Positions 23,216-34,062 of a stretch of DNA of 64,000 nucleotides are shown here, in pieces. The notes under the pieces are model-generated. The model worked only from the letters and a program-made list of their open reading frames with translations. It did not search any database and was not told the origin of the DNA. The translations under genes were made by a program, and so were the position numbers. How positions within the stretch are numbered: the first letter of the stretch is position 1; each line of letters begins with the position of its first letter. Source of the DNA: Xanthoparmelia taractica (lineage: Eukaryota > Ascomycota > Lecanoromycetes > Lecanorales > Parmeliaceae); contig JANQBS010000084.1 of the NCBI GenBank assembly GCA_033085395.1, positions 62,001-126,000 of the forward strand, in the 5' to 3' direction.

Positions 23216-24267
23216 ACTATCTCGTGCGCGCGTGGAAATGCAAGTGCAGAGGTTGTGCCCTGCTGCGGGAGATGTGCTTTTGACGTGTACGGTGTCAGGA
23301 TCGGATAGCAATGTTCAATTATATTTACCAAGCTACACTCTTGCCACGGGCCATTTTTCAATGATGGACACACACATTCAGAGTTGGGTATGAACTTCAA
23401 AAGGTTGTGACATCGACGATGGGTGTGCCGTATTTACCGCCAGGTACTTCGTACGTTGCGAGGACCCCAGCTGCATTACTACATCACCTTAGTGTATCCT
23501 TATCGTAACCTCCCTCCCACCAAGTAGCCTGCCTCGTAGAACGATTCCGATGATAAGCCGGATGATGTGCAATAGAGTCGGATATCTCCCATGGCGGGTT
23601 GAAGAGGTCGTCGTCTGCCTTGAGTTTAGGTACCTTACCTACGGAGGGAGCGTGACACGCTAGTGTCAGCCCTAACCCTACCTTATGTTTGGAAGAGAGC
23701 CACGTCAAGCCAAAAATAAATTGCAATAAGGGCCCGCGAAAACAGCAGATTTAATCTTCTATCAATTTTTTACAACTCAACAAGTAAAGGTCTAATCACA
23801 AAACTTTCAGTTTATAACTTGTTCTTTTCAATCATTACTACATCTTTATAAGCGAATGTTTCAATAGAAGATTCTTCGTTCGTGAGTTCTCCGGCTTCGC
23901 GTCTCGCCCTCATTGCAATTTATTTTTGGTTTGGCGTGAGAGCCCCGCAGCAAAAACTTGGTGCAGAAGTCTTGGTCTCCCTCCGATACTGTAAGTCAAC
24001 AAAAACTCCTAGCGAAGCCGGCACAGCTTTTCTCAAGTAAAGGTACTTGAACGGACGATTTCTATCCTTGTGAACACATGTCATCATATGCATTAAGGAT
24101 ACTCATTCATCTGGAACAAGGTAATGGCATTTGTTTTAGAGATTCTCCTGGTTAGAGGACACAAGATATCAAGACGTTTCCGTGACCATAGATTATGTTA
24201 AATATACCTATGTAACTAGCAGAGGTGTTGAAACCTTGCATGTAAGGACGATTGAGTAGCCAAGCCG
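23216..24267. other. Gap between methyltransferase and NRPS-like gene
   Basis: About 1 kb of convergent 3' space. It contains the inverted-repeat element described at 23695-23950; otherwise nothing was recognised. Confidence 0.5.
23695..23950. mobile_element. MITE-like inverted-repeat element
   Basis: The left arm at about 23699-23736 (core CCAAAAATAAATTGCAAT) reappears as its reverse complement at about 23907-23944. Flanking positions are partly matched too (ACGTCA/ACGCCA outside, AGGGC-CGCGA inside). A second inner pair, AATCTTCTAT at about 23752 and its complement near 23868, extends the imperfect hairpin. The interior is A/T-rich and non-coding. Size, terminal inverted repeats and lack of coding capacity fit a miniature inverted-repeat transposable element. 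I cannot define a target-site duplication. Confidence 0.6.
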
Positions 24268-27200
24268 TCACACTTCCACAGGACCAGCGCAGGCCTTGTC
24301 CAAGTCTGGTGCCCGCGAGCCCATGTGGCCGTTCACGCAATTGCCGTTCGTCAACACATTTCCATCACTCCACGAACCATTGAAGCCGGGCGCTGCCTTC
24401 CCAAAGCCATCAGGATGGCGCCCTTTCGGCAGGAAGCCTTCTTCGACCAAGAAACCAATGTTCTTCTTGATGGCCGCCCTCACTCGTGCCTGCGCAGAAG
24501 CTGAGACGACAGTAGGTGCGAATTGACTAACGACCTCTCCCTTCTCGCGATCGAGCATGTATAGAAGAGGCCAAAGGAGGTGCTTCACTCCCACTTCCTC
24601 TACTTTTAGCCGTAGCGCCTTCCACCACTCATCCGAGCCAAGTCGATGGAGTTCATATCCGAAGTCCTCTCTGAGGATCCCCCACAGTTCCCGAATGTCT
24701 ATTCCGTCCATGACCTTTGTGATCCTGCACGACGAACGTGATTCCGAAAACGCGCTATCAATCACCTCGGAAGCCACCCTCTCGACATCAGCGATGAAGA
24801 GCCAACCCGCGTCGCAACTATAAATCTTGGCATCGATGGCACTAGCAACGAGGCGCCAGATGTAATCACTAAGGTTGGCGAGACCCTCTGCAGGCGTGCC
24901 AATGATATAACCGGGCTTGACGATGGAGATACGATGCCCACTGCTCTTGGGATTCGACGCAAATTTCTTGACCAGTAACTCCGAAACCAGCTTGGTTTGC
25001 GCGTAGCCGGTTGATCGACTCACTTGTTCAATGTTCAGCGCATCGTCCTCTACGCCAACGCTGAGACGTTGACCTCCAGAAACATATACGAGACTGATGC
25101 CACCACAACTTGTCTGCGACATTGCTTCGAGGATACTCAAAGTAGAGAGGACATTTGTAGCCTTGAGGGTTTCATAGCCGACATTGTAGCGAACGCTGGC
25201 ACCATTGTGGATAATTGCATCAACACAGTCATCTGAGGCGGCGTCACCAGTCAAGCGCTCCCAAAAGTGCTCTGCTAGTCCCATCCTTGGCTTGGTAAGG
25301 TCGCCAGGCCATACTTCTATCCTTGAGGAGAAAGAAGTATGCCACCAACCGGCTGCTGTAGCTAGGTTTTTGATGCGCTGAAACCCTTTTACCGGGTTAT
25401 CGGTTCGAACATGGAGAATGATTTTCTTGATCCCAGAGTATATCAGAAGCTGTTTCAAGATCTCCTTCCCAAGAAACCCAGTTGACCCGGTGACATAGAT
25501 TGTTTTGATGATCGGCTTTTCGTATGTATTTCTTTTGCAGCGGTAACCATTCGAATTCGGCAGCTCATTCAAGAGGGCGGCAGCTTCATCGACGTAGTTG
25601 TGTTCGGACTTCCTATGCATGGACGGCCGATCACTTCCTACGAATTGTATATCCTTTGCCAGGCTTAGAATAGTAGTGCTGGGACGGGTGAGGTGCTCAA
25701 CTGTCATTCTGATATAATATTTTCGATTGATCCACGACAACAGCGTTATGACCTGGATAGAATCTATTCCCAGAGCAGAAAGAAGAAAGTCGTTCGCCTC
25801 GAGAACAGTCATGAGCTTCTTATCACCCTGGCTGATCATATTGGTAACAAAGTGCCCTATTTCCAACCCGATCTGCTCGTTCTTCGGAATTGGATCAAGC
25901 TTTCTTGAAGAGAATCTGGATGCTGTCCACTCCTCATTGAATGCTAATTTCGTGAGCCATTGCTCAATACCTTTACGGTCGACTTTTCCGGATGTCGATA
26001 ATGGGATATGATCAACGGCTAGCCAGGCGGTAGGTACCATGTAAACTGGTATGTTAGCTTTGAGAAAAGCTGTAGCTTCCGACGGACAAAAAGCGATAGC
26101 ATCCAGCTGATCTCGTGGTGTAAGGCGGATATGATCGTGTACAGGAAATTGAGGTCTCACTCCATGAAGTTGAACGATAGCGACAAGGCGCTTTGCGAAC
26201 TGACCAGATTTTGGGAATGCGACGGCAGAGTTAGCAACATGTGGGCATGTCGACAGATAGTACTCAGCCTCCGAAATCTCTACCCGTTGACCACGGATCT
26301 TGATTTGGAGGTCTGCGCGGCCGACGAAGGATATCAACCCGTCCGGATTATAATATGCCAGGTCCCCTGTCTTGTAGAAGCGACGCTCAGCTGACTCTTT
26401 ACTCGCTTCTAGCCAACGAGGTGCTTTAATGAATGCAGCAGCCGTCTTTTCGGGCTGCCTCAAATAGCCGCGAGCCAGGGTTGGACCCTCGACAAGAAGC
26501 TCGCCTATCTCGCCCACCGCAGCAAGCTGATTGTGATCCTTGGGATTCACAATCCAGCAGACAGCACCAGACATTGTACGGCCAATTGTATCTGCGGGAC
26601 TCGATGTGCTTGGATACTCGTATGCAGTGCAATTTCCGCTTTCGACGGGACCGTAGCAGTTGATCAGGCGGACCGAGCCAACCCACCGGTGAACGTGCTC
26701 TTGCTGAGCTGCTTCACCAGCAAGTACTAGCGTTCTCAGGGCTGGCACCAATTCTGGGTGAAGCAGACTCGCAACGGTCGGGGTAAGGTCTGCCCAGTTG
26801 GCGTGTAGGCGGTTGATAGCACCAGCAATATTATTGTTTCGATCGTCCTCACTCGGAACACAAAGGCAACCACCTTGCATCAAAGTGGTATATATGTCCA
26901 TGGTAGAAACATCGAAAGTGTATGCTGCAAATTGAAAGACGCGGGAGGACGCGTCCACATGTAGAGCCTCAGCATGACTCTGGAACAAAGTGCATATAGT
27001 GCCATGTGACTGTACCACGGCTTTTGGCTGCCCGGTAGAACCAGAGGTGTACAAAACGAATGCCGCATTGCATGAATTAACCTCGGTTACCGGGTCACCC
27101 TTGACCTCGAGATCTTTTAGGGTCTCTAGAAGCGCAGAAGAAACCGGGAGTACCTTCGCCACCAGACCTTCGAATGCAGAGGTACGAGACGGTGAAGCAA

Positions 27201-28490
27201 GCAGTAACCGAACCTCAGCAACATCAAAGATGATCTTCAACCGACTAACAGGATGTGAATCGTCTACAGGTACGAATGCGCCGCCAGCTTTAAGTATAGC
27301 CAACTGGGCTACAATTGCCCACATCGACTTCTCGAATGAGACTCCAACTACGACTTCGGGGCCTACGCCCAAACGCAGTAGATAATGCGCAAGCTTTGAA
27401 GAGAGACCATCCAGCTCTGCGTAAGCAAGTTCGCCATCCCACGAACAGACCGCGGGAGAATTAGGGTTCGAGCGGGTTCGCTCTCGGATCACATGATGTA
27501 TGCACTTATCAACGTAGACGGGATGAGCCTCGTTCCAAAGCAAGATCTGATGCCGGTCTCTCTCGCTTAATAGGTCAAGATCTTGGACCTTCTGTGAACT
27601 ACCGGCATCGATAGTACTGAGCGTTGATAGTATCGTTTGGAACGTATGAACGACGTTGGTGGCCGCAGCATCCGAGAGTAATGATGTCGAGTAATTGATA
27701 GACACAGTAAATTTAGATGACCAGTCAAATATTTCGACAGCAACATCATACTATAAAAAGCTCAGTATATATCGGTAGAGCTACAGTAACAGTACTGCCA
27801 TCAAGGTAAACGGATACCGACCTTCGGGTCTGGGTCTTCCTGGGTCGTAGTTATACTAGATTGGGGGTGCATCCTCCGATGTCTTACTGCAGTATTTAAC
27901 GGATGTTGTGCCTCACCGCATTCCAACCATGCAGAAGAGCGGACATCCATGCTACGTATGAAATCCAGAACGGATTCGGTGCCCGAGATATCGGTGGTAA
28001 TGATTGACGCAACAACGCCATCATGAATTTGGGAATGCTTGACCTTGGTCCTGGGCATTTCACCGTTGCCCGTTGGTATTTCAGATGAACCCAATGAGAG
28101 AAACCCAAACGTCACTGTGTTGCTTCCCACATAACGTTGCAGTGTCAAGGCCCAAGCGGCTTGAACGACATGCATTACTCTCACATCATGCTGGCTGGGA
28201 AGCCTCGTAACGTTGGACTGGTGTGGAACTTGGACTTCAATTGCTTTGCGTGACACCACGTTGTTCGGTCCGTCATTACGGGCTGGCAGATAGCACGGCT
28301 CCACAGGGCTTAGCAGAGCTCTATTTCTCTCGCAAACGCCAATACTGGAAAGTTCTCTTTGCTCTTGATTTCGGGAGATTGGTAGCATGCTCATGGTGTG
28401 GAAGGACGTGAGGCTGAGTTTTCTGGGTGCACGACGCGCAATCTTTGTTGGATGATGCCTTCGAGAGCAAGAATGATGCGATGCAAGCAC
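24268..28490 (-). CDS. NRPS-like enzyme: partial condensation - adenylation - thiolation - reductase
   Basis: Two minus-strand exons, 27822-28490 and 24268-27750 (GTCGGT donor, TTTATAG acceptor, phase 0), give about 1,383 residues. The start is uncertain (28490 or the ATG near 28393). Residues about 60-300 resemble only the second half of a condensation domain (VVQAAWALTLQRYVGSNTVTFG); no HHxxxDG motif is in frame. The adenylation domain (about 300-800) has LYTSGSTGQPKAVVQSHG, FDVSTMD, INCYGPVE, YKTGDLAYY, GRADLQIKIRGQRVE and STSGKVDRKG. The carrier site is LGIDSIQ. The thioester reductase (about 960-1290) has VTGSTGFLGKEILKQLL and the GYAQTK active-site pair. Such A-T-R enzymes activate an amino or carboxylic acid and release it reductively as aldehyde or alcohol. 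The Asp of FDVS suggests an amino-acid substrate. Confidence 0.9.
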
Positions 28491-30097
28491 ACAATGATGG
28501 ACTTATCGGGGACACTCTTTGAGTACGTTGTGCAGCCTGAAGGTTGGGGACTCGCCAACCAGTCGGCGCAGCAATTGATTGCCACCTCCTTCCTACTCTC
28601 CCGGCTAAAGTGTAGCGATAGCTCCCTGCACCGAACACACCCTTCAGCTTCGATATCACACCGGAGAGGCTAAGGCGATCCTACGCTCTCTCGGCTTCAT
28701 GCATTGAATAGTGCACCCCTCATCTTCCACCACATCCGAGTGGCCAAGGTGGCCGGTGGCCGGCCCACTCTTTCGGATCCATGAACTGAACGGCACACCC
28801 CTCACATTCCATTATGCCGGAGTAGCCAAGGTGATCCTACACTCTTTCAAATTCATGCACCAGGTGGTATACCCCTCATTTTCCATCGCGCCGTGGCGGT
28901 CGAGGCGATCCGCCAGAGAAAATGGTGTAACTCCGTAGGTGAAAGGAGGACTGAAGTCTGACAAAATCGAACAGGGATACCGATCCTAGTGCTAACAGCT
29001 GAAGTGTCTCAGTGCCCTGCGAGATAGACGGAGTTGACTGATAGGGGGGAGCCTTTCTGGTGTTTTTATGGAAATCCGACGTTTCGAGCACGTACAACCA
29101 ATGTTATTGCACCATCGCAAGGATGACTGCTTGAATGCTAGCCTCAGCAGGCTTCGTTTGGCGATGCCGGTAACAGGAGGTGACTCTATCTCATGCCGCA
29201 CTTGGGGGACGAGGCGGGAGGATTGTAGATACTACCGACGGTTGGTGATAAAAGTCTTTGGATGAGGGCTATCAGCTAGCTTCCTTCACGGAACCGATAA
29301 AAGCGCCGAACTGGTCATGGAAAAGCTGAACTTTTCGACACTGAACTTTGCAGTTCGTCATGGCATTTCCAAGAATGCTGTTATAGAATGCGGTAAAGAA
29401 ATGCTGTCCTTTCATCCGGCCCTAGCTCCGGCGTCTCCGGATGCTACACCACCAATCCACCGTACAGTATGCTCGACTCACCGCCAAATCACCGAGTGCC
29501 AGCGAATGAAGCCTTGCCATTTATCTCCCTGCCTCTGGTCGTGGATCATATGTAGACCCATGCGTTGGTCTATACTGTACCCCAACCTGAATGTCCAACA
29601 TCCCACGTGTGTGGGTCCACAGGGTCGAGATCATCGAGGTGCAGGATCTATCCAACTGTCCTCAGTTGTCGACCAAAAGGCTGCATCATAAGTCACGACC
29701 TAGCAGTAGCGATTGACCGTTGCCGCCATGGCTATGATACGGCCGAGACTGATCAGTGCGGCCGAAGCGATGGGTCAACAAGGTGAGGATGGAAGGCCAA
29801 GCCCGTGCGTACGACATATCCCATTGGATGGTACATGGGGGTGATCCATACGAGCTTGCGCGTCCAGCCCATGGGAAGCAACTTGCATAAGGTAGGTTTA
29901 CTATGGCTTGTGATGTGGTAAAAGGTACTACTGGATCTACGATTTATGATACCAAGGTCTTCGTGCGTATTAAATACATTGGTATTCTACTGCTTATTTT
30001 AGCAGGTAATCAATGTAGACAAATCCGTATAAAAGCCTCTCTCATAAATTCCTCAATCAAGTTCAGACGATGAGTGGTTCCAAAGGAAATAATAGCC
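28491..30097. other. 1.6-kb gap between NRPS-like gene and sulfotransferase-like gene
   Basis: This is a divergent promoter region. The first 430 bases contain the degenerate tandem repeat at 28632-28916. The minus-strand frames next to the NRPS-like start may be decayed remains of the missing half of its condensation domain, but I cannot show this. From 29000 to 30000 I see no structure. Confidence 0.45.
28632..28916. repeat. Degenerate ~75-bp tandem repeat array
   Basis: Units begin with an AAGGYGATCC-like block at about 28672, 28746, 28828 and 28902 (spacing 74, 82, 74). Each carries a TTCATG box and then a CACCCCTCA..TTCCA box; a partial unit precedes 28672. The array is seen directly and is not a multiple of three in period, so it is not coding. 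It lies in the presumed promoter of the NRPS-like gene. Confidence 0.7.
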
Positions 30098-31313
30098 ATG
30101 GAATCCACCAACGAACCTATCATCCTAATAACCCACCCAAGAGCATGCTCAACAGCATTTGAAAGAGCAAGTACCTGGCCTATCTCGTCCAAGGATCCAC
30201 ACACCATTTGGTAGTGCCAAACTGATTACTAGGATTTTATCTAGGTGCTAATGACACGTCGTGATGTCCTGAGATGTCTAAATGAACCATTCGCCGATCC
30301 GTGCTTCTTTGGACCAGAGGCTCGCTCTCAAAGATACAGAATCGATGGAAAGAATTCAGTGGCAGATGGCTTTGAAGATTGTACCTTCGCGTCCCGTGTG
30401 TCTCTCATAGCGAAAGAACATGCTGCTGAAAAGGTACGGCTGGTTGACCCTGCACCTCACTGTATCATGGAAGACCTTCTAGTACCCGATGTCCTTCCGT
30501 CCTACATCTGATTTTACCGAATGTTCCAAAACAACTAATTCGGATACGACGTAAGGGAAAACGTGCCTTCTTCAAGGACATGGCTTTCCAACTTGCGATG
30601 CCCAACGACGAGGCCCCAAGCCTCGCTCCATCTTTCGAGAAGCCACCTGGCTCGGAACCTGATAATCCAACAGCACTACCTTTCGAAGTCCTCAAGACCT
30701 ATCGCTGGACTTTCATCATCCGCCATCCGCGCTCAAGCATACCAAGTCTCTACCGACTCTCGATGCCAGCTTCAAGAGAGGCGACTGGCTGGCATTACTA
30801 TCTGTCACAAGAAGCCGGATATCGGGAGCTCCGAGTTCTCTTCGATTATTTGCTGTCTCACAAATTGATTGACCAGAACCACGTCTGCCTCATAGACGCT
30901 GACGATTTGATCGCCCAGCCCGCCAAGATTACAGAAAGGTACTGTAAGTACATCGGTATCGACTACAGACCAGAAATGCTTCGCTGGGACACAGACGAGG
31001 ATAAGGCCCATGCGGACGAAATCTTCGCCAGCCCGATGTGGATTGCATTCCATCGTGACGCACTCAAAAGTACAGGTTTCAATGCTAGACCGCACATCAA
31101 GGTAAGTGTCAGGATACCCTTTTTCTATGTGGAGCGCGGGAGGAGAGGCTTCGCGTTGACGTTATCCCTATCTAGCGTTCAAAAACCACCAAGGAGGAGG
31201 ACCAGTCATGGAGGAAGGAATTCGGCGAGGAGGGCGCGGCAGCTATCCGCAAAACAGTTGATGCAAACATTCAGGATTACGAGTACTTGAAAAGATTTGC
31301 AATCAAAGTATGA
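30098..31313 (+). CDS. P-loop sulfotransferase-like enzyme
   Basis: Four exons, 30098-30166, 30245-30433, 30556-31101 and 31176-31313, give 313 residues. The N-terminus MESTNEPIILITHPRACSTAFER carries a sulfotransferase-type phosphosulfate-binding loop (HPRACSTAFER). The second exon starts VLMTRRDVLRCLNEPFADP. Later blocks are GKRAFFKDMAFQLAMP, WTFIIRHPRSSIPSLYRLS (3'-phosphate-type loop) and FDYLLSHK...CLIDADDLIAQPAKI. The first intron uses a GC donor (GCAAGT) and TCTAG acceptor; splicing there restores the family's FERVLMTRRD junction. It belongs to the fungal P-loop NTPase/sulfotransferase group often seen in secondary-metabolite clusters. The reaction and acceptor are unknown. It is co-oriented with the MFS gene at 31.9 kb. 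Confidence 0.8.
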
Positions 31314-31946
31314 TGAATGATTGCAACGACGGAACATGCTCCAGATGAAGTAAAGCTCATCATGTCAAGACCACAGTACCTACCTGAGCAGATTGTATCA
31401 CTGGCACAACCACTCTCCATTGGTAAGACGCGAGGACACGAAAAGACTATCGCAAACAGTAGTGACGACGTCGGGAGTTTTCAAAAAATACGATACTGCA
31501 TCCGTAAATGTTGTAGCGTTCTTCTTTCCCGTTATCTTACTCTCGGCCTCGGTACTGTGTGCCGTGAAGGACCGCATGCATCTTGCGTCGTAGGATTCAG
31601 CCAGCATTATCATGCTAAAATCTAAAGGATTCGTGCCGCAGTCTTACATCCTGCTTATTGGGGTATCGGAACGTGGGCGAGTATTAGTAGACAGCCATAT
31701 GGCTGAAAAAAGCCCCCGGAGACATCAGCGCACCGCGTACAAAAGCTCCCCCGTCGTTATCTTCTTCCACTGAATTGTACCGTCTCATGTTCTTTGAGTG
31801 CTTGGTCACTTGGCCATCTTCAAGTCTGCTACATATCAATTAGCTCTTGGGAGAGTGACCCGGATCCAGCCACGTCTTTCTTTTGAAGTGCCATCAAGTC
31901 CTCTGACTGAATTGACGACGACACACCATCTCAACTGTGCTTCACC
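31314..31946. other. Gap between sulfotransferase-like gene and MFS gene
   Basis: About 630 bases. Small frames only; nothing recognised. Confidence 0.5.
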
Positions 31947-33572
31947 ATGACCAACCAGTATCCAGGTGATCCTAGCACGGGAGTGCCAAACGGAAATACA
32001 AACACTCGTCCCAAGCAAAAGGTACTTAATTACGGATCAACCCGCTCGATCTTGCAGCAATCGGGTGTTAGGGCGCGCATAGAAGGCATGACCTCGCACC
32101 AGGAAGATCTGACATCGCCCCCGGTCGATGAAGAGATCCAGCCGCTGCTCGCGAAAGAACCGCAGCCATGGAGCGCAGCCGAAGAAGGATGGCCAGGTTA
32201 CTCGGTCTGTGTTGGCGCGTGGTTCGCTCTGCTTCCGTCGTCGGGCCTCCTGAATACCATCGGCACGCTTCAAGCTTATCTTGGTAGCAATCAGCTCGAG
32301 GGCTTGTCCCAGCAGAAGATCAGTTGGATATTCTCCGTGTATGCGTACCTCTTCATGTTTGGTGGTGTCCAGGTTGGTGAGTGGTTTCTGCGTAGGATGC
32401 TACGACCTCTTGCTTGTCGATCGATGAGATGGCGGGACGTTGCCTTTGACTGACATCCAAGCAACCCTTCGTCTCTTTTTTTCATAGTCACTGACTAATT
32501 TAAAGGACCTTTGTTCGACGCTTATGGTCTGCGGCCGCTGTTCATACCAGGCTGCTTTGGATCGATCATCTCCATAATGGGCTTCTCGTTCTGTACCGGT
32601 CAGTGCTTGTCTGTGATTGATTCTAGCACGTGACATGAGAATATCTGGTAACTAATGACAAGTCTAGAATTCTATCAGTTTATGCTGGTATACGGTGTAC
32701 TTGGTGGCATATCTGGATCTCTCCTCTGGACGACGAGCGTCACAACTGTAGGACACTGGTTCTATTACCGCCGAGGAATCGCCACTGGATTTGTCCTTAC
32801 ATCGGGCCCCATTGGCGGGATTATCTTTCCCCTTGTCTTTGACAGCCTCGTTACTAGAATTGGATTTCCATGGGCTGTACGCGTCCTGGGCTTCATCAGC
32901 ATTGCGTCGTTCGTCGTCGCGATCGCTCTAGTCAAAGCACGCCTTCCTCCAACTCATAAACTCAAATGGGAGTCAAACTTTTTGTACTTTACAGATTTAC
33001 GGTTCATCCTGACCATCCTTGGGATGTTCACGATTGAGTTGGCCGTCCTTATCCCTCCGGCTTACCTCACGGTGTACGCTCTGGCGAAAGGAGTGGAGAC
33101 TCGCCTTTCCTACCAATTGCTGGCCATCTTGAACACCGCGCAGATACCCGGGCGCGTTTTACCCGGGTTCGTCGCTGACAGATGTGGGAGGTTCAATACG
33201 ATGATTGTCACCAGCCTCCCATGCTCCATCGTAATCCTAACGCTTTGGCTCAAGGCGAGTTCGGTGGGTGCGATCGTCGCATTCGCAGCGCTGTTTGGGC
33301 TTCTGAGCGGCACGGCCCACAGCTTGACAGCGGTGTGTATATCGCAACTCTGCACCACGGAAGAATACGGCGGCGTCTACGGTACCGCTTACTATGTCGT
33401 GAGTCTTTCTTACTTGGTGGGTATTCCTATCGCGGGAATGATGCTCGACGGTAGCGGGAGGGACTTTCAGCCTCTGATACAGTATTGCGGCTCCATGTAT
33501 ATGGCCTCGACGGGTTTCTTCATCATGGCAAGGGTAGCTGGCGCCGGGTTTCGGTTAACGGCGGTCTATTGA
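31947..33572 (+). CDS. MFS monocarboxylate-type transporter
   Basis: Three exons, 31947-32376, 32506-32598 and 32668-33572, give 475 residues. A hydrophilic N-terminus of about 85 residues is followed by PGYSVCVGAWFALLPSSGLLN (TM1) and LSQQKISWIFSVYAYLFMFG, typical of the fungal MCT group. GPLFDAYGLRPLFIPG is the conserved loop after TM2. TSVTTVGHWFYYRRGIATG and TSGPIGGIIFPLVFDSLV match TM4-5, and ILNTAQIPGRVLPGFVADRCG is the central loop/TM8 signature. The protein is a plasma-membrane symporter or exporter of an organic acid or related metabolite; the substrate cannot be read from sequence. Intron phases match (1/2 joins giving VQVGPLFD and SFCTEFYQF). Confidence 0.88.
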
Positions 33573-34062
33573 TGTTGCAAATGTGATCCGGCGATGGGCG
33601 AGTTCGTCGCATGGAGTTACGAGACGCGCCCGGTCAGCATACGACTCTGCTGTTACACAGACAATTGGCGAGGCTGCATGGTCGGATGTCAAATATATAT
33701 AGTTTCTCAACCGTACAATACCTGCTTCGGTACTTGAAGAATGATATATACTCTGTATGCCATATCCATCAACGACGACATCATTCGCTAGGCCAACAAG
33801 TAAATCTCTTTTGCCTCAACGTATCGGTTCGTCGCTCTTGATGCCATGCAGCGTGCGTAACTCGATATCCGCCTTCTCTAAACCCAATATCTTGCCTGCA
33901 CCATTATTCTATCTACTGCCTCTGCTACGCCGTAAGTTTTGGGGATTTTGCCTCATGGAGGTTCCTGATTTACTTTTAGGATACTTTAAGCATAAAGCTG
34001 ATACCTTGTTGACCTGGCAGCCCATGTGGGCGCAAGATAAGAACAACAAAAATCGTATGTAT
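33573..34062. other. Convergent gap between two MFS genes
   Basis: About 490 bases of 3' space. Nothing recognised. Confidence 0.5.

Noticed and set aside
22433..23400. Two long minus-strand frames (292 and 279 codons) across the methyltransferase
   Set aside because: They are shadows of a very G/C-rich coding sequence. The plus strand carries clear methyltransferase motifs, and the antisense peptides are low in complexity and resemble nothing.
28632..28916. CRISPR array
   Set aside because: The repeats are long, imperfect and irregularly spaced, and the genome is fungal; a minisatellite explains them.
29317..29691. 124-codon plus-strand frame upstream of the sulfotransferase-like gene
   Set aside because: No recognisable domain, no adjoining exons and odd composition; most likely chance.
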